From: Flavivirga jejuensis
GTDB taxonomy: Bacteria; Bacteroidota; Bacteroidia; Flavobacteriales; Flavobacteriaceae
Direction of reading: 5' to 3'
NCBI RefSeq assembly: GCF_030540765.1
Contig: NZ_JAUOEL010000001.1
Location: forward strand, 186,001-250,000
DNA: 64,000 bases
The notes below the pieces were generated by a model. It saw only the letters and a list, made by a program, of their open reading frames with translations, had not been told where the DNA came from and did not search any database. Below, piece by piece: positions 24,809 through 32,730 of the stretch (the stretch's first letter is position 1; the number at the start of each line of letters is the position of its first letter). The position numbers and the translations under genes are program-made.

Positions 24809-26038
24809 TTAAGTCATCTTACACTTTTTTTTTGAAAGTAAAATAGAAACAGCATTTCCCCCAAAACCGACGGCATTTACAAGAATATTTCTTATTTTTT
24901 TAGGAGTATTTTTGTTTTCTATATAAGGCACACCAATAAATTCTTGATGCTGTAACATTAAAACAGCAAATTCAATACTTAAAGCTCCGGATGCTCCAAA
25001 GGTGTGTCCTATCTTCCACTTATTAGTAGTTAAAGCAGGTGTTTTGTTACAGAATATTTTTTCAATGGCTTTATATTCGCTTAAATCACCTTTTATGGTT
25101 CCTGGTGCGTGCATAACAATAACGTCAACATCATTAGGGTTTAGGTTTCCTAATGCCATTTGCATCGATTTTTGAAAGCATTGTGCATCGCTTGAAATAG
25201 AAATGTTATGCTTTAAAATTTCGGTAGCATAACCAGCGCCTTTTATAATAGCCAAAGCATGATCTTTTTCGCCTGCTTCTAAACAAGTTACAGATGCGCC
25301 TTCACCTAAAACCATCGTGTTTTGCTTTTTGTTAAGATCTAAAGCAAGACAAGGAAAAGATGCTTTGATACTTCGACTGCGCTCAGTACTGGCTTTCTCA
25401 GAATGACTGTCATCATTTAATTTGGCTTTCGAATATATTTTGAGGGCTTGCATTTGCGCTATGGTAAATGGTGTTAGAGGCGCTTCGCTACCTCCAACTA
25501 AAAATTTATCGCACATACCAGAATTAATCCATGCAATGCCATTAAGCATAGCATGTAATGCGGTTGAACAAGTTATAGAATGGCTAATTTCTGGGCCTTG
25601 AGTTTGTAAATCGTGAGCTACCCAAGATGAAATGTTACCTAATGTTGTTGTTGGTGAGCTTAATGTTTTTGCTTTATTTTTCTCAAGAAAATCTTTATGG
25701 TAGGTTTCAAAAAGTTGTGTGGCGCCTCGAGACGACCCAATATTAATTCCGAAATTATCTGAACCGTTCCAATTAGCTTGTTTTATAGCTTGCCTGGACG
25801 CATATATTGTAAATAAAACGGTAGGGTCTAAAGATTTGTATTTAGGATCTGATTCACGTAATAATTTAATGGCTTCCTTAGCATTTTTAGGAATCTCAGC
25901 AACTAAAGTGTTTCCACTGCCAAATGATTTTTCTGTAATACAATGCCGATTGTTTTGGTAGCTTTTCCAGACATCATCTAAAGATTTTCCTAGTGGAGAA
26001 ATAGATGAAATAGCGGTTATTGAGATTAATTTTTGCAA
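24809..26038 (-). CDS. FabF-like beta-ketoacyl synthase in the biotin operon
   Basis: The 409-residue thiolase-fold condensing enzyme keeps the catalytic triad: Cys157 in SITCSTALHAM, His310 in VMHAPGTIKGD and His345 in WKIGHTFGASGA. The MVLGEGASV and GFGGNAVSIL motifs are also present, so it should be an active elongating KAS rather than a chain-length factor. It lies 22 bp after bioA in the same direction. Condensing enzymes can supply the pimeloyl chain for biotin, which suggests, as inference, a role in pimelate-precursor synthesis. An in-frame insert of about 21 residues (205-225, containing KASTERSRS) derived from a palindromic DNA repeat sits between IYSK and ASFP. Confidence 0.85.
   Translation of the reverse strand: MQKLISITAISSISPLGKSLDDVWKSYQNNRHCITEKSFGSGNTLVAEIPKNAKEAIKLLRESDPKYKSLDPTVLFTIYASRQAIKQANWNGSDNFGINIGSSRGATQLFETYHKDFLEKNKAKTLSSPTTTLGNISSWVAHDLQTQGPEISHSITCSTALHAMLNGIAWINSGMCDKFLVGGSEAPLTPFTIAQMQALKIYSKAKLNDDSHSEKASTERSRSIKASFPCLALDLNKKQNTMVLGEGASVTCLEAGEKDHALAIIKGAGYATEILKHNISISSDAQCFQKSMQMALGNLNPNDVDVIVMHAPGTIKGDLSEYKAIEKIFCNKTPALTTNKWKIGHTFGASGALSIEFAVLMLQHQEFIGVPYIENKNTPKKIRNILVNAVGFGGNAVSILLSKKKCKMT
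25362..25430. repeat. Palindromic-type repeat inserted in frame within the ketosynthase gene
   Basis: The plus strand contains ACTTCGACTGCGCTCAGTAC, then a further stretch with CAGAATGACTGTCATC. Both pieces resemble the two halves of dispersed Bacteroidota intergenic repeats of the GTCATTCTGAGCGCAGTCGA type. The segment adds about 21 codons without shifting frame. It interrupts a conserved stretch upstream of the GEGASV motif and is flanked by short AAAGC-like duplications on the coding strand. Confidence 0.7.
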
Positions 26039-26060
26039 AAACTTTATTTTGATTACAAAT

Positions 26061-27326
26061 TTAAACTATTGACAATGCTTCTTCGATAGTTTTATAAACT
26101 TTTTCTAATTGCTTTTTAGTTATTACATAAGGTGCCTGAATGTAAATGGTATTTCCTAAAGGACGAAGAAAAACGCCACTGCCTAAAAAGAATTTAAAAA
26201 GGGTGTCTCGTAAATTACCATAGCGTTTCATTTCGATGTTTAGATCCAGAGCAAAAATCACCCCGGTTTGTCGTGTGGATTTTACTTTCGGATGATTTTT
26301 TATATGTTCGTTAAATGCTTTATGAGAAGCAATAATTGTTTTTATATTTTGTTGCATGGTTTCAGACTGTAATAACTCTATGCTGGCTAAAGCTGCTGTA
26401 CAAGCTAATGGGTTTGCCGAATATGTATGTCCATGGAACAATCCTTTACTAATATTGTCGCTATAGAATGCCTCGTAAATTTCTTCAGAACATGTTGTAA
26501 GTGCCATAGGTAACAGGCCGCCAGTTAAAGCTTTACTTAAACATATAATATCTGGTTTTGTATCTATATGATCTGATGCAAAATATGTTCCTGTTTTTCC
26601 AAAGCCAGTCATAACTTCGTCGGCAACAGTTACAATATGATGATCTTTACAAAACTTTAAAATAGCATTTAGTCCGTCTGAATTATACATTTTCATGGCT
26701 GCTGCACCTTGCACTAAAGGTTCGTATATAAACCCAGCTACTTTATTGGTTTTTATGATGGTATTTAAAGTGTTTAAAATAACGTCATTGTTTTTTCCAT
26801 TTGGAGTTGGAATCCGTTTTACTTCTAAAAAGAAATCTTCAAACGGACCATTGTAAACGGACAGTCCAGAGACACTCATGGCCCCAAAGGTATCTCCATG
26901 AAATCCATCTTCAAAAGCAATAAGTGTGTTCCGTTTTTCATCTTTATTAAAATGAAATTGCAACGCCATTTTTATACCAATTTCAACAGATGTAGAACCA
27001 TTATCGCTAAAGAAAATTTTATTCTGATTATCGGGTAGAATTTTAATCAATGCTTCCGATAGTTTTATGGCTGGTTCGTGAGTAAAACCACTAAAAACAA
27101 TTTGATCTAATTGCTGCATTTGGGTTGCGACACGACTGGTTATATATTCGTTACAATGCCCATACATACAGGTGTACCAAGAAGCAATAGCATCAATATA
27201 TTCGTTGCCATCTTCATCATATAAAATACATCCTTTTGCTTTCGTTATTGCAATGGCTTCTGGATGCAATTTATGTTGTGTTAATGGGTGCCAGAGGTGT
27301 TTTTTGTCGCGGTCTTTTAAGGTCAT
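26061..27326 (-). CDS. bioA: Adenosylmethionine-8-amino-7-oxononanoate aminotransferase
   Basis: The 421-residue class III PLP aminotransferase has HLWHPLTQHKLHPEAI at the N-terminus, characteristic of BioA, SWYTCMYGHCN, the phosphate-binding DNGSTSVE, the VADEVMTGFGKTG motif and PLP Lys265 in CLSKALTGG. It transaminates 8-amino-7-oxononanoate to diaminopelargonate using SAM as amino donor. It is the fourth gene of the minus-strand unit bioF-DUF2007-bioD-bioA-KAS. A strong inverted repeat of 77 bp separates it from bioD and could reduce or modulate its expression relative to bioF/bioD. Confidence 0.96.
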   Translation of the reverse strand: MTLKDRDKKHLWHPLTQHKLHPEAIAITKAKGCILYDEDGNEYIDAIASWYTCMYGHCNEYITSRVATQMQQLDQIVFSGFTHEPAIKLSEALIKILPDNQNKIFFSDNGSTSVEIGIKMALQFHFNKDEKRNTLIAFEDGFHGDTFGAMSVSGLSVYNGPFEDFFLEVKRIPTPNGKNNDVILNTLNTIIKTNKVAGFIYEPLVQGAAAMKMYNSDGLNAILKFCKDHHIVTVADEVMTGFGKTGTYFASDHIDTKPDIICLSKALTGGLLPMALTTCSEEIYEAFYSDNISKGLFHGHTYSANPLACTAALASIELLQSETMQQNIKTIIASHKAFNEHIKNHPKVKSTRQTGVIFALDLNIEMKRYGNLRDTLFKFFLGSGVFLRPLGNTIYIQAPYVITKKQLEKVYKTIEEALSIV

Positions 27327-27333
27327 GGTCTTT

Positions 27334-27410
27334 TGTCATTCCTGCGAAGGCAGGAATCTATTTTTGTGATTTTAGATAGCTTGTGGATTCCTGCCTTCGC
27401 AGGAATGACA
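27334..27410. repeat. Perfect 25-bp inverted repeat pair between bioD and bioA
   Basis: The arms at 27334-27358 and 27386-27410 are exact inverted copies (core ATTCCTGCGAAGGCAGGAAT) around a 27-bp spacer. Each arm is itself partly palindromic. It is placed immediately after the bioD stop and 8 bp before the bioA start codon in the direction of transcription. The sequence belongs to a class of short intergenic repeats common in many bacteria. In mRNA it would form a very stable stem. Confidence 0.9.
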
Positions 27411-27411
27411 G

Positions 27412-28020
27412 TTACAATCTATCTTTAAATAATTCAGCATATTCTTTTACAACATTTTTATCAAAATAAGGTTCTTCATTAATACGTCCGATAACGGAAA
27501 CTTTTGTCATTTTTTTAATAATATCCTCAGTCGTTTTATGTTCATTTCCACTAAAAATAAGAGCCACATCAAATCCTTTTTCTTTTAATGTATTTACCGT
27601 TAGCAGGGTGTGATTAATGCTTCCTAAATAATGTCTGGAAACGACAATTACTTTATAATTGAGTTTAATAAGGTCTAAAACAGTTTGAGTATCATTTAAA
27701 GGCACTAATAAACCACCAGCGCCTTCAATAATTAAATGGTTTTTCGTTTTGGGTTCGCTAATTTGTTTAATGTCAATTGAAACACCATCAATATCTGCTG
27801 CGGCATGAGGGCTCATAGGTGTTTCTAAGGCATAACTATTTGGATGAATTTTTGACTTGGTATTGCTAATAAGATTTTTAACGGTGTGTGTATCGCTATG
27901 CGCTAGTTCGCCTGCTTGAATCGGCTTCCAATAGTCTGCTTGCAGGGCTTCAGTTACTATAGCTGAGGCAATGGTTTTACCAACATCTGTGGATGTTCCT
28001 GTAATGAAAAATGTCTTCAT
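27412..28020 (-). CDS. bioD: Dethiobiotin synthetase
   Basis: The 202-residue P-loop ligase starts MKTFFITGTSTDVGKTIASA, the BioD Walker A (GTSTDVGKT). It also has YWKPIQAG, the PMSPHAAADIDG substrate loop and LIIEGAGGLLVPL. It closes the ureido ring of biotin from diaminopelargonate, CO2 and ATP. Its ATG overlaps the stop of the DUF2007 gene (ATGA), indicating translational coupling. Length is slightly below the E. coli enzyme but all motifs are present. Confidence 0.96.
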   Translation of the reverse strand: MKTFFITGTSTDVGKTIASAIVTEALQADYWKPIQAGELAHSDTHTVKNLISNTKSKIHPNSYALETPMSPHAAADIDGVSIDIKQISEPKTKNHLIIEGAGGLLVPLNDTQTVLDLIKLNYKVIVVSRHYLGSINHTLLTVNTLKEKGFDVALIFSGNEHKTTEDIIKKMTKVSVIGRINEEPYFDKNVVKEYAELFKDRL

Positions 28021-28430
28021 TTTAAATCGAATTCTGTTTTACAATCTTCACATTTATACTTGTGTTTTGTATAAAAAGGAAGAGAAGAAAATATAAAACC
28101 AAAAATAAACCAGAATAATGATTTAGCATCTTTTATTGTAGAAAATAATGCTACTTTTTCACTTTTACAATTAGGACAATTGATGGTGTTACCTACATCA
28201 TCAATGGAATATTTTTCAATAGAGCTAAGGATATGTTGCGCCTTTAATGCCTGGCGGGATAATACTTTTAGTTTTACACCACCAATGGCATTACTTACCA
28301 GAGGATCTGTATCTATAGTTAGATGATCTGATAAGAAGACTTGAATGCCTTCAGCTTCTAGTCGGCCTTTAATAATCTGTGCTTCAGATGAATATTGGAA
28401 TCTAGCTATCGTTTTAAATGTATCGCTCAT
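28017..28430 (-). CDS. DUF2007 protein with zinc ribbon and membrane segment
   Basis: The protein has 137 residues. Residues about 5-70 (FKTIARFQYSSEAQIIKGRLEAEGIQVFLSD) form a DUF2007-like ferredoxin-fold domain. CPNC and CEDC pairs make a zinc ribbon split by a hydrophobic segment (LFWFIFGFIFSSLPFY) that may cross or dip into the membrane. The function is unknown; DUF2007 has been described as a putative signal-transducing domain, possibly PII-like. It overlaps both neighbours by ATGA junctions (bioF upstream, bioD downstream), so it is expressed stoichiometrically with biotin enzymes. Confidence 0.85.
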   Translation of the reverse strand: MSDTFKTIARFQYSSEAQIIKGRLEAEGIQVFLSDHLTIDTDPLVSNAIGGVKLKVLSRQALKAQHILSSIEKYSIDDVGNTINCPNCKSEKVALFSTIKDAKSLFWFIFGFIFSSLPFYTKHKYKCEDCKTEFDLK

Positions 28431-29572
28431 ATGTGTACAAAGGTAGCGAGTAGTTTTAATACGTCTGATATGTCGCCTTCGGAATTGAAAGCATGTAAGC
28501 AGAAGCGTAATCGTTCTTGTTCTTTTGGGACTGTTGGGGATAATATGGGCTTTATATTAAAACCTAGCTCTTGAAACTTTTGGGCAATTCGTTTCACAGT
28601 GTCATTCCCTGAAATGATACAGGAATGTATCGCAGAATGACTTTCTATAAAATAGTTTTGGAGTCCGTTTTTAATAATCTCATTTTTAAAATGAGCCATA
28701 TTTTTATGAAGTTGTTCTCTATTCTTGGTTATAATTAATTCATGATAAGCCGAGTGAATATTAGATAAAGTATGGGGAGGTAAAGCGGTTGTGTAAATAA
28801 AACTTCGAGAAAAATTTACTAAATATTGTTTAAGAGATTCACTTCCTATAATAACAGCACCATGTGTTCCGATTGCCTTTCCAAAAGTAATGATTCGGGC
28901 AAAAATGTTCTTTTCTAATTTTAAATGTTGCACTAAGCCAGCTCCGCGTTCTCCAAAAACACCAACCGCATGCGCCTCGTCTATAATTAAAAAGGTATGG
29001 TGTTTTTTACATAATTGTACGATGCCTTTTAAATCTGGCGAATCCCCATCCATTGAGAAAACAGATTCTGTAACAATGTAAATGTTTGTTTCTGGTGAGT
29101 GTTCTAGGCCTCGCTCGAGGTGACTTCCCAAATCCTCTAAATTATTATGCTTAAACTTATAAGCTTTTGCGTTAGAAAGTTTTATGCCATCCCGAATGGA
29201 TGCGTGAATATACTCATCATATAAAATAATATCCCCTCGTTGTGGAATGGATGAAAAGAATCCCACATTAGCATCGTAGCCAGAATTAAAAATTAACGCA
29301 GATTCACTGTTATGAAAATTGGATAATAATGTTTCAATTATATTGAAAAGGGAGTGGTTTCCCGAAAGTAAGCGAGAGCCTGTTGCGCCGTTATGGGTTA
29401 TGTTATGTCCAATTAAAAACTCGTGAGTACTATTAAAAATAGTTTTAGATTTTGAAAAGCCTAAATAATCGTTGGACGAAAAATCAACTAAATTACATTG
29501 TGTTCCTAATTGCCGTAAGGCATTGTTAGCTTTACGTTCTTCTAGTTTTTTATGTAATTTTTTAGGAAACAT
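28427..29572 (-). CDS. bioF: 8-amino-7-oxononanoate synthase
   Basis: The 381-residue alpha-oxoamine synthase has NLVDFSSNDYLGFS, the GSRLLSGNHSLFN loop, the PLP contacts IIDEAHAVGVFGERG and Lys232 in ITFGKAIGTHG. It condenses pimeloyl-ACP/CoA with alanine, the first committed step of biotin ring formation. ATG 29572 is chosen over an upstream in-frame start because a -7 promoter box ends only 4 bp before it. It is the first gene of the biotin operon and overlaps the DUF2007 gene by 4 bp (ATGA). Confidence 0.95.
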   Translation of the reverse strand: MFPKKLHKKLEERKANNALRQLGTQCNLVDFSSNDYLGFSKSKTIFNSTHEFLIGHNITHNGATGSRLLSGNHSLFNIIETLLSNFHNSESALIFNSGYDANVGFFSSIPQRGDIILYDEYIHASIRDGIKLSNAKAYKFKHNNLEDLGSHLERGLEHSPETNIYIVTESVFSMDGDSPDLKGIVQLCKKHHTFLIIDEAHAVGVFGERGAGLVQHLKLEKNIFARIITFGKAIGTHGAVIIGSESLKQYLVNFSRSFIYTTALPPHTLSNIHSAYHELIITKNREQLHKNMAHFKNEIIKNGLQNYFIESHSAIHSCIISGNDTVKRIAQKFQELGFNIKPILSPTVPKEQERLRFCLHAFNSEGDISDVLKLLATFVHI

Positions 29573-29576
29573 GAGG

Positions 29577-29584
29577 CAAAGATA
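29577..29584 (-). promoter_or_regulatory. -7 box of the bioF operon, 4 bp from the start codon
   Basis: TATCTTTG on the minus strand is followed by CCTC and the bioF ATG, the same 15-nt string (TATCTTTGCCTCATG) found at panD. The transcript would begin at or within a few bases of the ATG. Confidence 0.65.
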
Positions 29585-29626
29585 CAAAGACCTGTTAGGT
29601 TTTTGAAATATCTTTTTTTGATAAAA

Positions 29627-29678
29627 TATTATTGTTTATCAATAATTTTAATATATTTGTTATCGTTAAACAATAATA
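29627..29678 (+). promoter_or_regulatory. Promoter overlapped by inverted-repeat operator
   Basis: TTG 29632-29634, a 17-nt spacer and TATATTTG 29652-29659 form a Bacteroidota promoter. TATTATTGTTTA at 29627-29638 and its exact inverse TAAACAATAATA at 29667-29678 flank it, so the left half covers the -33 element and the right half covers the start site. The left half also has its own dyad (ATTATTG-TTTAT-CAATAAT). This suits autoregulation by the HTH protein encoded at 30214. Confidence 0.7.
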
Positions 29679-29682
29679 AATC

Positions 29683-30210
29683 ATGAAACAATTAGCTTAT
29701 ATTTCATCGAAACTACTCTTTTATATATTTTCAATCTTATATATTTTTATAATGGTGTTTTCAATACTCTCTTATTTTGAATATAAATTTGATATACAAA
29801 TTCCATTTGTGGAGGTTTTTGAAAACCATTCAAAAATTAAGGTTCCTTTACTAGGGTTGAATATAGGTGTGCCATTTAATTATTCTATTCTTATTATGTG
29901 GTCTGCAATGTCATATTATGCTGTTTATTTCTATTCATTTAAAGAATTTCTAAAGGTATTTGTTAAAAAAAAGATGTTTGAAACAAAATCTTTAAAACGA
30001 TTACAACTTTTCTTAATATTAAATGTAATTCCTCTTATTTATATCATAATATTTATTATTTCTTTTTTAATAAGAGGAGCGGCTTTTCGTCTTGTGGATG
30101 ATTATTTTATTGTATTTGCTCATTTAGTAATAGCTTTTTTAATATACTTATACTTAGATGTTTTGAAAAAGGGTAAGTATATACAAGAAGAAAACGACCT
30201 AACAATTTAA
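29683..30210 (+). CDS. DUF2975 membrane protein
   Basis: The 175-residue protein has four hydrophobic segments (about 10-32, 63-85, 105-128 and 136-160), the topology of DUF2975 proteins (YoaS-like), which are nearly always paired with a small HTH protein of the YozG type. Exactly that pairing follows 3 bp downstream. The function is unknown; the pair may sense a membrane or envelope signal. The gene starts 4 bp after an operator-promoter array. Confidence 0.85.
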   Translation: MKQLAYISSKLLFYIFSILYIFIMVFSILSYFEYKFDIQIPFVEVFENHSKIKVPLLGLNIGVPFNYSILIMWSAMSYYAVYFYSFKEFLKVFVKKKMFETKSLKRLQLFLILNVIPLIYIIIFIISFLIRGAAFRLVDDYFIVFAHLVIAFLIYLYLDVLKKGKYIQEENDLTI

Positions 30211-30213
30211 CGT

Positions 30214-30420
30214 ATGCCAATAATTGTAACCCTTGATGTTATGCTTGCTAAGCGCAAAATGAAAAGTAAAGACTTAGCAGATATTATTGGTATAACCACA
30301 GCAAATCTTTCTATTTTAAAATCAGGAAAAGCTAAAGCGGTTCGTTTTTCAACTTTAGAAGCTATTTGTAAAGCTATGGATTGTCAACCGAGTGATATTT
30401 TAGAGTATGTTGAAGATTAG
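30214..30420 (+). CDS. YozG-like Cro/CI-family HTH regulator
   Basis: This 68-residue protein is a single HTH domain: MPIIVTLDVMLAKRKMKSKDLADIIGITTANLSILKSGKAKAVRFSTLEAICKAMDCQPSDIL. The 'LAkrKMkskdLAdiIGIttaNLSiLKsGKakavRfsTLeaIckaldCqP.DIl' pattern is the YozG subgroup. It starts 3 bp after the DUF2975 gene and most likely represses the shared promoter through the inverted repeat at 29627-29678. Confidence 0.93.
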   Translation: MPIIVTLDVMLAKRKMKSKDLADIIGITTANLSILKSGKAKAVRFSTLEAICKAMDCQPSDILEYVED

Positions 30421-30473
30421 GTTCGTATTAAAAAATGTATTTTTGAAGTGTTAATTCTATTATTAATATATTT

Positions 30474-30923
30474 ATGAAAACAGCCTTCTTTTTTTTGTTA
30501 TTTACGATTTCTTTTATTGGTCTTGCACAAAATAATCATATTGTAAAAACGGAAGACGGAAGACGTGTTCTACTAAAAGCTGATTTTACTTGGGAGTATA
30601 TCGATGCTGAAGGATCTGTTGAAAACATTCCTGTTACTAATATTTCTAAGTCAAAAGAAAATACGAAATGCCATTTGGCAGAAGATTTTGTTGAGCCTAA
30701 ATTAAACAATAAAATTCAGTCACAACTAAAAAAGGGACGCGCAACTATTGGGCATATAAAAAAGAAAGTAGCTAAAGATTATAATTGTAATGTTGATGAT
30801 GTTTTATTGTTGTCATTTTCAGAACAAAAGTCAAAAGGCGTTTATCATTTTTGTGCTAGTGGTACTAAAGTTGCTTATAAACGTATTGGTAATTCTATCA
30901 TAAAGAGCGGGAAATTGTTTTAA
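30474..30923 (+). CDS. Secreted DUF3157-like protein
   Basis: The 149-residue protein has a clear signal peptide (MKTAFFFLLFTISFIGLAQ). The mature N-terminus VKTEDGRRVLLKADFTWEYIDAEG fits DUF3157 (a 'dGr.vlLk.dfTWeyi' motif). Two later cysteines (NTKCHLAEDF, DYNCNVDDV) and a third (YHFCASG) may form a disulfide. The function is unknown. A plausible -7 box (TATTTTTG, 30438-30445) precedes it by 28 bp, so it probably has its own transcript. Confidence 0.75.
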   Translation: MKTAFFFLLFTISFIGLAQNNHIVKTEDGRRVLLKADFTWEYIDAEGSVENIPVTNISKSKENTKCHLAEDFVEPKLNNKIQSQLKKGRATIGHIKKKVAKDYNCNVDDVLLLSFSEQKSKGVYHFCASGTKVAYKRIGNSIIKSGKLF

Positions 30924-31025
30924 TACAATTGATTAGTCTAAATATGCCATTTTACCTGTTTCTTTAGATGCTTTTTTATTGATCCAAGACTTTTCATAAA
31001 GAGAGAAATCTGTATATTTACTATT

Positions 31026-32282
31026 ATGTATGCCTTAGTAGATTGTAACAACTTTTATGCGTCTTGTGAACGTGCTTTTAATCCTAATTTACGTAACAAA
31101 CCCATTGCTATTTTAAGTAATAATGATGGTTGTGTTATATCGCGTAGTGATGAAGCAAAAGCATTAAACCTTCCTATGGGTGCTCCTATTTTTAAATGGG
31201 AAGCGTTTTGTAAAGCGAATAATATTCAAGTATTTTCTTCTAATTATCCGTTATATGGTGATATGAGTAGTCGAGTGATGACTATATTAGAGCAGTTTAC
31301 CCCAGATGTGGAGGTGTATAGTATTGATGAGGCGTTTGTAGAATTTAAAGGCTTTGAAGATTACGATTTTAAAGATTATGGATGCCAAATTAGACAACGT
31401 ATTTTAAAATGGACTGGGATTCCTACTTGTGTAGGGATTGCTCCAACAAAAGCTTTGAGCAAAGTTGCTAATAAAATTGCCCGTAAGTTTCCAAACGAAA
31501 CCAAAGGTGTTTATGTAATTGATTCTGACGAAAAAAGAATTAAAGCTTTAAAATGGGTAAAATTAGAAGCTGTTTGGGGTATTGGTCGCCGATTGCAAAA
31601 ACGATTGCATACAAAAGGTTGTAAAACAGCTTTCGATTTTGTAGAACTTTCAGATGAATGGGTTCGTAAAAATTTTTCGATTACCGAATGGAAATTAAAA
31701 AAAGATTTGGAAGGTATTTCTAAATTAAAGTTAGATGACATTCAAACAAAAAAGGCGATAGCCACTACGAGAAGCTTTGAGTATACCTTTTCTGATATTG
31801 ATAATATTAAAGAACGAATTTCGACCTTTGCAACAAGTTGCGCCGAAAAATTACGCAAACAAGGCTCAAGTTGTCATATCATCTATGTGGTTCTGAGTAG
31901 TGATAGACATAAAAAAAGCTTAGAACAGCATAGAGCAAGTAAAATAATAAGCTTACCTTTTCCAACAGATTCTAGTTTGATAATTGGTGGAGAGGCCGTT
32001 AATGCCGTAACGCATATTTTTAAAAAAGATATAAAGTATAAGCGTGCGGGTGTTATTGTAGCGGGGCTGGTACCAACAAGCAATCATCAATTGCATTTAT
32101 TTGAAAGCGAGAACCCAAAACATAAACCGTTAATGGGTGCTATAGATAAGCTAAATGCGAAATATGAGACTTATAAAGTAAAGCTAGGAAATCAAGATTT
32201 GAAGCGTACTTGGAAAATGCGGCAAGAGCGGTTGTCTCCAAGATATACAACTAATATTAATGATATTATTAAAGTAACATGA
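31026..32282 (+). CDS. umuC: Y-family DNA polymerase UmuC
   Basis: The 418-residue protein starts MYALVDCNNFYASCERAFNP and has catalytic acids in DCNNFY and VYSIDEAFVEF, SNNDGCVISRSDEAK and the thumb motif GIAPTKALSKVANKIARK. It also has the little-finger domain and UmuC C-terminal DUF4113-like region (LMGAIDKLNAKYETYKVKLG). It performs translesion synthesis with UmuD'. The order is umuC then umuD with an ATGA overlap, the reverse of the enterobacterial operon. No obvious LexA box was seen in the 100 bp upstream. Confidence 0.95.
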   Translation: MYALVDCNNFYASCERAFNPNLRNKPIAILSNNDGCVISRSDEAKALNLPMGAPIFKWEAFCKANNIQVFSSNYPLYGDMSSRVMTILEQFTPDVEVYSIDEAFVEFKGFEDYDFKDYGCQIRQRILKWTGIPTCVGIAPTKALSKVANKIARKFPNETKGVYVIDSDEKRIKALKWVKLEAVWGIGRRLQKRLHTKGCKTAFDFVELSDEWVRKNFSITEWKLKKDLEGISKLKLDDIQTKKAIATTRSFEYTFSDIDNIKERISTFATSCAEKLRKQGSSCHIIYVVLSSDRHKKSLEQHRASKIISLPFPTDSSLIIGGEAVNAVTHIFKKDIKYKRAGVIVAGLVPTSNHQLHLFESENPKHKPLMGAIDKLNAKYETYKVKLGNQDLKRTWKMRQERLSPRYTTNINDIIKVT

Positions 32283-32719
32283 TACTACACAAATCACAGG
32301 GTTTAACGTTCTTTACTCCAAAAGTAACAAATAACTCAGGAGCTCCTTTTTTTGATACAGGAATTTCTGCAGGATTTCCTTCGCCTGCTGAAGATTTTAA
32401 GGAACAACGTTTGTCTTTAGATAGAGAACTCATTAAAAACAAGGAGGCTACTTTTTTTGCTAGAGTAAGTGGGCAATCTATGATTGGTGCTGGATTAGAT
32501 GATAATGATTTATTAGTTATAGATAGAAGCTTAGAACCTGCAAATAATAAAATAGCAGTCTGCTTTTTAGATGGAGAGTTTACAGTAAAACGCTTAAAAG
32601 TAGATAAGGATGAGGTGTGGTTACAACCAGAAAATCCTAACTACCCAATAATTAAAATTACTAACGATAATGATTTTGTTATTTGGGGTATTGTAACTAA
32701 TGTGATTAAAAAAGTGTAG
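32279..32719 (+). CDS. umuD: UmuD-like S24 self-cleaving protein
   Basis: The 146-residue protein has the UmuD cleavage region SAGFPSPAEDF (predicted cut Ala31-Gly32), nucleophile Ser67 in VSGQSM and general base Lys104 in FTVKRL. There is no N-terminal DNA-binding domain, so it is UmuD rather than LexA. Cleavage on DNA damage activates the UmuC polymerase. It starts within the umuC stop (ATGA). Confidence 0.94.
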   Translation: MILHKSQGLTFFTPKVTNNSGAPFFDTGISAGFPSPAEDFKEQRLSLDRELIKNKEATFFARVSGQSMIGAGLDDNDLLVIDRSLEPANNKIAVCFLDGEFTVKRLKVDKDEVWLQPENPNYPIIKITNDNDFVIWGIVTNVIKKV

Positions 32720-32730
32720 TTTGTAATGTA

